Shown here: positions 1 through 5,443 of the stretch, piece by piece | Position numbering within the stretch: position 1 is the stretch's first letter | How the letters are laid out: each line of letters opens with the position of its first letter | Notes under the pieces: model-generated | The model's database searches: none | Seen by the model: only the letters and a program-made list of their open reading frames with translations | Told to the model about the DNA's origin: nothing | Source: VRUE01 sp036376775 | Lineage (GTDB): Bacteria; Actinomycetota; Thermoleophilia; Solirubrobacterales; 70-9 | Direction of reading: 5' to 3' | Assembly (NCBI GenBank): GCA_036376775.1 | Contig: DASUZP010000021.1 | Span: 1 to 11,627, forward strand | Length of the DNA stretch: 11,627 bases | Position numbers and translations under genes: made by a program

Positions 1-858
1 GATCTCGGTCTGCTCGGCGCGGGAGACGACGTCGCGCGAGGCGAGTTCCATCTTGTTCGGCGCGTAGCGCTCCATGAAGCGTTCGCCCTTGGCGTTGAGC
101 AGGTGCGCGCCCTCGCCGCGGGCGCCCTCGGTGATCAGGAAGCCCTTGCCGGCCAGCGTCGTCGGGTGGTACTGGATCATCTCCATGTCCATCAGCTTGG
201 CCCCGGCCCGGTAGGCCATCGCGATCCCGTCGCCGGTGCAGATCAGCGCGTTGGTGGTCGGCTTCCAGGCCTGGCCGTTGCCGCCACAGGCGAGGATCAC
301 GGCCTTCGCGGTGAACAGCTGCATCGAGCCGTCGGCGACGTTGCGGGTGACGACGCCGCAGCACTCGCCGTTCTCGTCCAGCGCCAGCGCCGTGCAGAAC
401 CACTCCTCGTAGCGGGCGACCGCGTCGGAGTACTTCATCAGCTGCTCGTAGAGGACGTGCATGATCGCCTGGCCGGTGATGTCGGCGACGTAGTAGGTGC
501 GGGCAGCCGAGGCGCCGCCGAAGGCGCGGGTGCCGAGCTTGCCTTCCTCGTTGCGGTGGAAGGTGACGCCGAGGTGCTCGAGGTGGAGGATCTCCTCCGG
601 CGCCTCTTCGCACATGATCGAGATCGCGTCCTGGTCGCCGAGGTAGTCGGAGCCCTTGACCGTGTCGAAAGCGTGCGACTCCCAGGAGTCGCCGGGGTTG
701 AGGGCGGCGTTGATCCCGCCCTGGGCGGCGTTCGAGTGCGAGCGCACGGGATGGACCTTGCTCAGGATCCCGACCGAGACTCCTTGCTCGGCGGCGGCCA
801 GGGCGGCCCTCTGTCCGGCAAGTCCGGCGCCGATCACCAATACGTCATGCGTAGGCAC
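1..858 (-). CDS. sdhA: Succinate dehydrogenase/fumarate reductase flavoprotein subunit, N-terminal 286 residues (partial)
   Basis: The FAD subunit of complex II oxidises succinate to fumarate in the TCA cycle at the inner face of the membrane, or does the reverse in fumarate reductases. The visible part starts with a Rossmann dinucleotide-binding motif (GAGLAG, residues 10-15). It has the covalent-FAD signature RSHSNAAQGG, with the flavin-linking His at about residue 41. The family blocks TRAFGGAS (110-117), YHPTTL (230-235), LITEGARGEG (241-250) and ELASRDVVSRA (271-281) follow; Arg275 aligns with the expected catalytic Arg. About half of a usual 570-600 residue protein is present, and the rest lies beyond base 1. 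The start is GTG at 858; no in-frame ATG exists nearby, and codons 7-8 (TTG, GTG) lie too close to the Rossmann strand. The Shine-Dalgarno is weak (GAG, about 9 nt upstream). The gene follows the M28 peptidase gene on the same strand after a 106-nt gap full of palindromes. SdhA and FrdA cannot be told apart from this fragment. Confidence 0.95.
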   Translation of the reverse strand, partial: MPTHDVLVIGAGLAGQRAALAAAEQGVSVGILSKVHPVRSHSNAAQGGINAALNPGDSWESHAFDTVKGSDYLGDQDAISIMCEEAPEEILHLEHLGVTFHRNEEGKLGTRAFGGASAARTYYVADITGQAIMHVLYEQLMKYSDAVARYEEWFCTALALDENGECCGVVTRNVADGSMQLFTAKAVILACGGNGQAWKPTTNALICTGDGIAMAYRAGAKLMDMEMIQYHPTTLAGKGFLITEGARGEGAHLLNAKGERFMERYAPNKMELASRDVVSRAEQTEI

Positions 859-867
859 GAGCGCGGA

Positions 868-877
868 CTCTATAGAG
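868..877. promoter_or_regulatory. 10-bp perfect palindrome just before sdhA
   Basis: CTCTATAGAG is self-complementary and ends 9 nt before the sdhA GTG. Read on the minus strand it supplies the only GAG that could act as a Shine-Dalgarno. It also contains TATAGA, a 4/6 match to a -10 hexamer, which would give a very short leader. Whether it is a promoter, an operator or the ribosome-binding site cannot be decided from sequence. Confidence 0.3.
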
Positions 878-880
878 CCG

Positions 881-904
881 AAATCCGACCCCGCAGTCGG
901 ATTT
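881..904. terminator. 9-bp perfect stem-loop upstream of sdhA
   Basis: The arms 881-889 (AAATCCGAC) and 896-904 (GTCGGATTT) are perfect inverted repeats around a 6-nt loop. The stem ends in A3/T3, so in either direction it is followed by only three T residues, making it at best a weak intrinsic terminator. It could instead be a structured element in the sdhA leader. It lies between the longer hairpin (917-961) and the sdhA start. Confidence 0.4.
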
Positions 905-916
905 GAAACGACCCGT

Positions 917-961
917 CGACGGGCCTATTTGCCGTCGTGACGACGACAAATAGGCCCGTCG
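917..961 (-). terminator. Long hairpin directly after the M28 peptidase gene
   Basis: The arms 917-931 and 947-961 form a perfect 15-bp stem. After one mismatch (932/946) pairing resumes for 5 bp (933-937 with 941-945) around a TGA triloop. The hairpin begins 3 nt beyond the peptidase stop codon (965-967), where a terminator is expected. No clear T-run follows on the minus strand (the next bases read ACGGGTCGTTTC), so this would be a hairpin without a U-tract or an RNA 3'-end stabiliser. The near-complete complementarity is visible directly; the function is inferred. Confidence 0.6.
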
Positions 962-964
962 GCC

Positions 965-2140
965 TCATAGCCAGCTGGTGTCCAGGCGGCGGATCGCGGC
1001 CTCGGAGAGGCGGATGCCGTCGGCGACCGTGTCGAAGTCGACGTTCTCGGCCAGGTCGTGCCACCAGTGGTAGTTGGCGGGCTGCTTGAGGTCGGTGCAG
1101 CTGGCGATCACCGCCGTCTCGTAGCCGGCGGCCGAAGACTCGAGACCGTCGGTGCCGCTGCGCGTGCGCAGGTTGGGGTAGAGCGGGATGCCGAGCTCCT
1201 CGGCGAGGCCGTCCATCAGGGCGAGCGCTCGCGCCGGGTACTCGCGCATCTTCAGGAACCCCTCGCCGCGCAAGACGAGCAGATGGGGAGAGCCGGTCGA
1301 CTCGAGGCAGAGGAAGAAGGTGCTCTCCTGGGGTAGCTCTGGGAAGTGGCGCTCGCCGAAGGCCTTGATGCCCTCGCTGAAGGACTCCTCCGAGCCGACC
1401 GAGAGCAGGATCGCCCGCAGGTTTTCGGGCGGGTCGTCGATCAGCTGCTCGGCGATGGCGAGAAGGGAGACGACCGCGCTGCCGTTGTCGTTGGCGCCCG
1501 GCACAACCTTGCGTAGGCCGATCTCGGTCATCGCCGCGGCCGAGCCGATTCCCAGAAAGACCCCCAATCTCGTCAGCAGCCGTCTGCCACTGAGCGCGCC
1601 GAGGGCGGCCAGCACCGGCCCGCCGATCACCGGCGCCATCAGCGGCGGGCTGGTGTCGGTGCGCTCGATCATCCCCAGGCGGTCGGCGATGTTGGGAATC
1701 TCGGGGTGGAAGACGAGACCCGAGTGGGCGGCGTCGTGGTGGGCGATGAGGACGACGGTGCGCTCGGCGTCGGCGGGGCCGAGCTCGCAGAGGACGTTGT
1801 AGGTGGTTCGACGGGGGAGAGCACGCCGCATCCAGCGCTTGCCGGGTGGGAAGTCCGAGGCCATGCCGGCTGCCGCAGCGCCGGCCAGGGCGCCACCAAG
1901 CAGCCGCCGTCCGCGCAGCGCGGCGATCCCCCCGAGGGCGCCCATGGCAGCGCCGATGCCAAGCGGCCACCAATAGGTGCCGTGGGCAGGCTCAGCCTCG
2001 ATCCGCGCCTCGGCCCCAATCTCAGCAAAGCGCGCCACCAGCCACTCCGCAGCCCGCCGCTCTCCCTCCGAAGCAGAAGGCCGCTCGATCCGCTCGAGTT
2101 CCTCCAGCCAGCTCCTCAGTCGGTCTTTGTCCGCGAGCAT
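965..2140 (-). CDS. M28-family zinc aminopeptidase-like protein with membrane segments
   Basis: This 391-residue protein resembles M28 metallopeptidases, which use two zinc ions to remove N-terminal residues from peptides. Ligands and catalytic residues appear in the usual order: AHHDA (His134, Asp136), PGANDNGSAV (bridging Asp218), GSEES (general base Glu251, ligand Glu252), LESTG (Glu280) and a C-terminal YHWWHD (His358). GTDGLESSAAGYET (329-342) fits the usual loop before the last ligand. A hydrophobic stretch at about 58-94 and another at about 168-204 interrupt the fold and suggest membrane attachment, which is unusual for the classical secreted enzymes. There is no N-terminal signal peptide. 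The ATG at 2140 is preceded by GGAG with a 3-nt gap. The gene is divergent from the M50 protease and shares its intergenic inverted repeat. Substrate unknown. Confidence 0.85.
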   Translation of the reverse strand: MLADKDRLRSWLEELERIERPSASEGERRAAEWLVARFAEIGAEARIEAEPAHGTYWWPLGIGAAMGALGGIAALRGRRLLGGALAGAAAAGMASDFPPGKRWMRRALPRRTTYNVLCELGPADAERTVVLIAHHDAAHSGLVFHPEIPNIADRLGMIERTDTSPPLMAPVIGGPVLAALGALSGRRLLTRLGVFLGIGSAAAMTEIGLRKVVPGANDNGSAVVSLLAIAEQLIDDPPENLRAILLSVGSEESFSEGIKAFGERHFPELPQESTFFLCLESTGSPHLLVLRGEGFLKMREYPARALALMDGLAEELGIPLYPNLRTRSGTDGLESSAAGYETAVIASCTDLKQPANYHWWHDLAENVDFDTVADGIRLSEAAIRRLDTSWL

Positions 2141-2151
2141 CGGCTCCGAAC

Positions 2152-2157
2152 TTATAC
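2152..2157 (-). promoter_or_regulatory. Possible -10 element of the M28 gene
   Basis: The minus strand reads TATAAG, 5/6 to the sigma-70 -10 consensus, directly at the inner edge of the inverted-repeat arm and about 11 nt before the ATG. That would give an almost leaderless transcript. No good -35 is seen, because the C-rich repeat arm occupies the spacer region. This is a tentative call. Confidence 0.3.
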
Positions 2158-2177
2158 GGGGGCGTGCGGGTGGGGGT
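2155..2177. repeat. Left arm of perfect 23-bp inverted repeat
   Basis: This arm is exactly complementary to 2252-2274. It starts TACGGGGGCGTG on the plus strand and ends in GGGGGT. On the minus strand it lies 14 nt before the M28 start codon. A 9-bp segment further in (2190-2198, ACTTTTTCG) is also mirrored on the other side, so each gene is preceded by CGAAAAAGT, a short spacer (12 nt here) and the C-rich arm. Confidence 0.9.
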
Positions 2178-2251
2178 GAAACGTCTTGTACTTTTTCGTC
2201 GAGGGCATCGGGCGACAGCCCAACCGCGACCCACCGAAAAAGTTAAGTGGA

Positions 2252-2274
2252 ACCCCCACCCGCACGCCCCCGTA
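2252..2274. repeat. Right arm of perfect 23-bp inverted repeat
   Basis: This is the reverse complement of 2155-2177, separated from it by 74 nt, and lies 13 nt before the M50 start codon. It is preceded by CGAAAAAGT at 2235-2243 with an 8-nt spacer. On this side GGAACC (2249-2254) and CGTA (2271-2274) lie 16 nt apart, which resembles an ECF-sigma promoter layout. The GGAAC is not conserved on the M28 side, so that reading is weak. Confidence 0.9.
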
Positions 2275-2287
2275 CCATTGAGGCCAG

Positions 2288-3451
2288 ATGTTCGGCGGCA
2301 AACCAATCACGCTGTTCCACGTGCGCGGCATCCGCATCGCCGTGGACTGGTCCTGGTTCTTTGTCCTCTTCCTCGTCATCTTCTGGCTCTCGCAGTTCTA
2401 CGGCGACGTGCTCGGCGAAAGCAGCTCCTCCTCGACGCCGTTTGTGCTGGCGATTCTCAGCGCCTTCGGCTTCTTTGCCTCGATCGTCCTGCACGAGCTC
2501 GGCCACGCGTTCGTCGCCCTGCGCAACGGGATCGGCATCTCCAGCATCCAGCTCTGGATCTTCGGCGGGATGGCCAGGATGAGTCGCGAATCCGATTCGC
2601 CGCGGACCGAGTTCGAGGTGGCGATCGCCGGCCCGCTAGTGACCCTCGCGATCGTCGTCGTGCTGACCGCGATCGGCCTCGGTGCAGCCGGCTGGGACGA
2701 CTTCCGCAAAGCCGCCCTGGTCGAGACCGACGCCGGCACCTCGGGCGTCCTCGCGATGGTCGCCTGGTTGGCGATGATCAATTTCCTCGTCCTCGTCTTC
2801 AACCTGCTGCCCGCCTTCCCGATGGACGGCGGTCGGATCGTGCGCGCGATCGCCTGGCGCAGGACCGGAAACCGCGCCTCGGCGACCCGCTTTGCCGCCA
2901 ACCTCGGCCGCGTCTTCGGCTACCTCTTCGTCGCCGCCGGCCTGCTGCTGGTCTTCGACGGCTACGTCTTCGGCGGCGTCTGGCTGGCGCTGATCGGCTT
3001 CGTCGTCAACGGCTCGGCCCGAGCGGCAACTGCGCAGACCGCGATCACCAGCGGCATAAGCAAGCTTGTCGTCTCCGACGTGATGGACCGCGAGCCGGTA
3101 ACGATCTCCGACCAACTCAGCGTCGAGCAGGCGCTGGACGAATACTTCCTCCGCTACCGCTGGCCCTGGTTCCCGGTAGTGGATACCGCCCACCGCTTCG
3201 TCGGCCTTGTCGTTCGCGACAAAGCCGACGAAATCCCGGAGACCTCGCGCACCACATCGCTCGTCTCCGACGTGCTCGAGCGAGACGACGGCACCTTCCA
3301 GGTCCGCGACAACGCCCCCCTCGACACGCTCCTCGCCAACCGCTCCCTACGCCGCTTCGGCGCCGTCTTTGCGGTCGACGCAGAAGGCAAGCTCTCCGGC
3401 GTAATCACCGCCGAGCAGGTTGGCCGTGCCTTGAGAGACGCCGCGAGCTAG
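2288..3451 (+). CDS. M50-family site-2 protease with two C-terminal CBS domains (Rip3-like)
   Basis: This 387-residue intramembrane zinc protease belongs to the group that cuts membrane-embedded substrates such as anti-sigma factors. The zinc motif HELGH (His69, Glu70, His73) lies in the second hydrophobic segment. The third ligand lies in FNLLPAFPMDGGR (Asp180), the typical NxxPxxPxDGG motif. Hydrophobic segments lie at about 20-38, 51-75, 112-131, 152-175, 207-223 and 227-244. From about residue 258 a CBS pair follows (VSDVMDREPVTISDQLSVEQ, then VSDVLERDDGTFQVRDNAPL), usually a nucleotide-sensing module. Length and order match the Rip3-type group. The ATG at 2288 has GAGG 4 nt upstream, and the protein starts with the typical membrane entry ITLFHVRGIRIAVDWSW. 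All catalytic residues are intact. The substrate is unknown; no sigma/anti-sigma pair is in this window. Confidence 0.93.
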   Translation: MFGGKPITLFHVRGIRIAVDWSWFFVLFLVIFWLSQFYGDVLGESSSSSTPFVLAILSAFGFFASIVLHELGHAFVALRNGIGISSIQLWIFGGMARMSRESDSPRTEFEVAIAGPLVTLAIVVVLTAIGLGAAGWDDFRKAALVETDAGTSGVLAMVAWLAMINFLVLVFNLLPAFPMDGGRIVRAIAWRRTGNRASATRFAANLGRVFGYLFVAAGLLLVFDGYVFGGVWLALIGFVVNGSARAATAQTAITSGISKLVVSDVMDREPVTISDQLSVEQALDEYFLRYRWPWFPVVDTAHRFVGLVVRDKADEIPETSRTTSLVSDVLERDDGTFQVRDNAPLDTLLANRSLRRFGAVFAVDAEGKLSGVITAEQVGRALRDAAS

Positions 3452-3732
3452 AAGACCGGGGAGGCCCCTTTCTTTCTATGCCACGGTCGAGATCGAGGTT
3501 CGTGATGGTCCGAAGCTTCAACCCACTCGTCGGGGCTTCGTCGGACTAGCGGACCCCTCCTAGCTTGACTTACACGGAAGTCGAGTCGATTCCAGAAGAG
3601 ACGCCCGGTGTGGACGGGATTTTCGAGCATGAGGCGAATGGTCGACGTGGCCTGAGTCGTGGAACGCTCATCTAGTCTGATCCGGCGGCTGTCGCGGCCG
3701 GCTACGGCGCTTTGATCAATTCCCTCGGCGCT
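3448..3732 (-). pseudogene. Remnant of a large serine recombinase (Recombinase-domain fragment)
   Basis: An open minus-strand frame without a proper start reads STIRLMLENPVHTG, then RLFWNRLDF and DEWVEASDHHEP. This closely follows the conserved '(S)TIR.iLeNPvYTGr.vWNR.df...W' stretch of the Recombinase domain found in resolvase/integrase-type large serine recombinases. The recognisable part runs from about 3660 to 3505. After HEP the expected 'LI(D/S)...' sequence is lost; shifting one base gives LDLDRGIE, which suggests a frameshift. The frame stops at 3448-3450, overlapping the M50 stop codon. The N-terminal catalytic domain and the zinc-ribbon/coiled-coil are absent; an in-frame stop at 3733-3735 closes the upstream side. 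It is therefore a dead fragment of a mobile-element recombinase. The family call rests on motif memory, not a search. Confidence 0.7.
3458..3477 (+). terminator. Short intrinsic terminator after the M50 gene
   Basis: Seven bases after the M50 stop codon, GGGG (3458-3461) and CCCC (3465-3468) pair around AGG and are followed by TTTCTTTCT. The stem is only 4 bp but pure G-C, and the pyrimidine/T-rich tail is in the right place. The call is moderate because of the short stem. Confidence 0.5.
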
Positions 3733-4158
3733 TCAAATGCAGCTAAGGCAACCGTCATCGGGACCGGCTTCTCGCCGGAATCGGCCATTCTCACCCTGGC
3801 ACGCTCCTGCTCTTCGCGGATGAACCGGGAGGGATTCGATGCCTGCGATGACCTTTTTAGTTCCCAATCACCTCTCCAGCTAGTTTTACTAAGGAAAATT
3901 TCCTGCAACATCAAGGGGGTGAGGTAGATGAAGCTCGCAGCATGTGGCGCGGCGCTGCCCGTCGTATCGATCAACAAGGCCGGCTAGCTGCCTGGCCTCA
4001 AGCGCTTGGGCCGGGTTTCGAGCGAGTTCGGCTGGCCCGTCCCCTAGCGCGACCTATCGCCCCGAACCCTCGCACTACGGGCACGCTGACTATCACTGCG
4101 TGAATTGATCAGGTGAAACGCACACTTAGCGTTAGCCCATGCCGGAGAGCGGGGGCAC
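3733..4158. other. Low-coding stretch with an AT-rich patch
   Basis: No convincing gene is seen. The ORFs here (an open 91-codon minus frame and a 71-codon plus frame covering the same bases) have neither family features nor the G/C third-position bias of the neighbours. Bases about 3850-3910 are clearly richer in A and T than the rest of the window. A tiny ORF with a good ribosome-binding site is listed separately. Confidence 0.5.
3928..3987 (+). CDS. Possible 19-residue micro-ORF or start of a lost gene
   Basis: An ATG at 3928 is preceded by GGGGGTGAGG (3915-3924), a strong Shine-Dalgarno-like purine run with a 3-nt gap. The frame reads MKLAACGAALPVVSINKAG and then stops at TAG (3985-3987). 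A basic start followed by a small hydrophobic stretch with a Cys could be the beginning of a signal peptide whose gene has been broken. It could also be coincidence in a decayed region. No family is recognised. Confidence 0.2.
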   Translation: MKLAACGAALPVVSINKAG

Positions 4159-4524
4159 TCAAGCCGAGTCCACGGGCGGTGGGGACCCTGCCCGCTGCCC
4201 GGTGCCCAGCGGGGGATCGATCGGGTCTCCGCAGGAGCCGGGCAATCCCGCGGAGTCTTCGCCGTGAGCGACGGCTGCGAGAAATTCTGGGCTGCGCTTC
4301 CGGAGAAGACCCTGCACCCGCTCCGGGTACCGATCCTCGAAGCGTTTCGCTGGATCGGTGAGCCACTGTCGGCGGTCGGCATAGTCGACGTGCTCGACGT
4401 TCGATGGCGGCGACGGGGTGACGCGCTGCGCTTTGCGCCATAGCTCTGTACGGGCCGAGTGCCACGCCCCGGCGGGATCACCTTCCATGTCTCGCCGGAG
4501 GCGTGGCAGTCGGTCCGTCCGCAC
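4159..4524 (-). CDS. Hypothetical protein, doubtful (121 codons)
   Basis: I do not recognise this protein. The middle has a natural-looking composition with hydrophobic/charged alternation (HVDYADRRQWLTDPAKRFED, then RYPERVQGLLRKRSPEFLAA). Third-position GC is about 73% over the first ~98 codons, lower than in the clear genes but higher than expected for noise. The last ~25 residues (Gly/Pro/Ser-rich) look like run-off sequence. The frame opens with GTG at 4524, directly after an in-frame TAG; ATG at 4488 would give 109 residues. Neither has a convincing Shine-Dalgarno. It may be a small accessory gene or the decayed remainder of a longer one. It lies in the gap between recombinase debris and the small membrane protein gene. 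Confidence 0.35.
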   Translation of the reverse strand: MRTDRLPRLRRDMEGDPAGAWHSARTELWRKAQRVTPSPPSNVEHVDYADRRQWLTDPAKRFEDRYPERVQGLLRKRSPEFLAAVAHGEDSAGLPGSCGDPIDPPLGTGQRAGSPPPVDSA

Positions 4525-4828
4525 CGTGATCTATCGGTTGAACTGGATGCTCTTCTCTGGTCGCCTCGTCGTCTCTTCCCGACACTTCCCGACGCGGAAT
4601 CCCTACCGGGGACGGCGATCTGGAGAAGCGAGAAAAGATCGGCAGTGGCTCGCGAGTGTCGGGAGGCGACGGTGAGCGATTCGGAATGACGGTGGTGATC
4701 GCCAGCCCACGATTGGTGGATCGGCGATCGCCCCCCAGGGCGACGACGATCGCGTTTGCGACCACGGCCAAGGGAGCAATCGGATGGTTCCGTGCCGCCA
4801 CGGAGCGGTGGAGACGGCATCCGTGGGC
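4525..4828. other. Stretch without a supportable gene
   Basis: Several overlapping frames are open on both strands because of the high GC. The longest minus frame through here (258 codons, 4044-4820) is Arg/Ser/Pro-rich and looks spurious. A plus-strand frame from GTG 4459 to 4689 ends with an ATGA overlap into another open frame, but neither resembles a known family. A 10-bp inverted repeat (4577-4586 with 4655-4664) is present; its significance is unknown. Confidence 0.4.
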
Positions 4829-5194
4829 CTACTGCCTGCGCAGGGCGATCACGCCACGAATCATCGGGGCCAGCGCCGCCGCCGTCAGGATGGCTGTCGT
4901 GCGCTTGGTTAAGTACCCGCCGACTCCCCCGGCGACGGCGGCAACCATGTCAGCCCCGTCGTTAGCCAAGCCGATGCGCAGCCATCGCTTCTGCTCGTCT
5001 CCCTCGGTTGTGAGGAGGCCGTAAGCGAGGATCACGTCGCGCGTCCCAATCAGCCGAGCCAGATAGGGAAGCTGCGGGTTTCCGGGCATATCGAAGCCGA
5101 ACGCCCTGGCGGCAGGCCGTGGGAACAGCCACGCCGCGATGCCAAAGGCGATGCGGCTCACGATCAGGGCGTTGATCGCAGTCTTTCGACTCAT
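4829..5194 (-). CDS. Small integral membrane protein, DUF4267-like
   Basis: This 121-residue protein has about four hydrophobic segments (about 5-21, 42-58, 79-92 and 98-115). It contains the blocks SRIAFGIAAWLFPRPAARAFG, then YLARLIGTRDVILAYGLL and LRIGLANDGADMVAAV. The pattern R-hydrophobic-(G/A)-RD near the middle followed by a conserved Asp pair resembles small DUF4267-type membrane proteins of unknown function. I am moderately sure of the family and sure that it is a gene. ATG at 5194 is chosen over TTG at 5239 because the family-like sequence starts there and a GGGTGG purine run lies 6 nt upstream. It is divergent from the truncated MBL-hydrolase start at 5318. Confidence 0.75.
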   Translation of the reverse strand: MSRKTAINALIVSRIAFGIAAWLFPRPAARAFGFDMPGNPQLPYLARLIGTRDVILAYGLLTTEGDEQKRWLRIGLANDGADMVAAVAGGVGGYLTKRTTAILTAAALAPMIRGVIALRRQ

Positions 5195-5300
5195 TGGAGG
5201 CCACCCTACCTTCAGGGCATGGAGCTGGCCAGGCACCAAAATCGCTGTGTTCCCTCTCGGCGTGCGAGCGGCTTTCTTCTTGCGCCGGGGAGGAGATGCC

Positions 5301-5306
5301 TCTAAT
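5301..5306 (+). promoter_or_regulatory. Possible -10 element of the truncated MBL gene
   Basis: TCTAAT matches the -10 consensus at 5 of 6 positions and lies 11 nt before the ATG at 5318. The upstream region has TTCTTG/TTGCGC-like sequence around 5277-5285 at a plausible distance. If active, it now drives transcription into a broken gene and onward towards 5662. Weak call. Confidence 0.3.
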
Positions 5307-5317
5307 AGAGTGAACCG

Positions 5318-5443
5318 ATGCTGACTCAGGTGGCCGACGGCGTCTGGGTCCGGCAGAGTGAGTGGGTCTGGACCAATTCCATCGTGGTGCGCGGCCCCGG
5401 ATCAATGCATCGCTCCTCCGTCCGGTCCCCTGGAACAGGGTAG
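5318..5443 (+). pseudogene. N-terminal fragment of an MBL-fold metallo-hydrolase
   Basis: The ATG at 5318 opens a frame reading VADGVWVRQSEWVWTN and then SIVVRG. This is the typical first beta-hairpin of a metallo-beta-lactamase-fold hydrolase ('v.dgvw.r...w..n..vv.g'). Where 'dG.llvDpG' and later HxHxDH should follow, the sequence changes abruptly after about base 5400 to unrelated residues (PGSMHRSSVRSPGTG) and stops at 5441-5443. Only about 27 of an expected 200-300 residues are present, so no metal-binding residue remains. The clean loss of homology points to a deletion or insertion junction, not gradual decay. No other part of the gene is seen in the window. Confidence 0.75.

Noticed and set aside
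103..906. 267-codon plus-strand frame
   Set aside because: It is antisense to sdhA, whose family motifs are unmistakable; the plus-frame protein has no recognisable features.
870..1973. 367-codon minus-strand frame
   Set aside because: It is a shifted shadow of the M28 peptidase gene, Arg/Pro-rich, without motifs.
2249..2274. ECF-sigma promoter (GGAACC and CGTA, 16 nt apart) before the M50 gene
   Set aside because: Not called as a feature because the GGAAC is absent from the mirrored M28 side and the match could be chance within the repeat arm.
1846..3549. 567-codon plus-strand frame spanning the M28/M50 intergenic region
   Set aside because: It is extremely Arg/Pro-rich and shadows both protease genes in another frame.
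3564..3585. 8-bp stem-loop (CTTGACTT / AAGTCGAG, one G-T pair)
   Set aside because: It lies inside the recombinase remnant with no terminator context; probably coincidental.
4726..4736. GGCGATCGCC-type palindrome
   Set aside because: Such octamer-containing palindromes are frequent by chance in GC-rich DNA, and only an isolated copy is seen.
4044..4820. 258-codon minus-strand frame in the low-coding zone
   Set aside because: Its Arg/Ser/Pro-rich composition has no hydrophobic core pattern; the overlapping 4159-4524 frame looks more protein-like.
4459..5024. Two plus-strand frames joined by an ATGA overlap at 4686-4689, resembling an operon or toxin-antitoxin pair
   Set aside because: Neither product resembles a known family, and most of the second frame is antisense to the well-supported small membrane protein gene.
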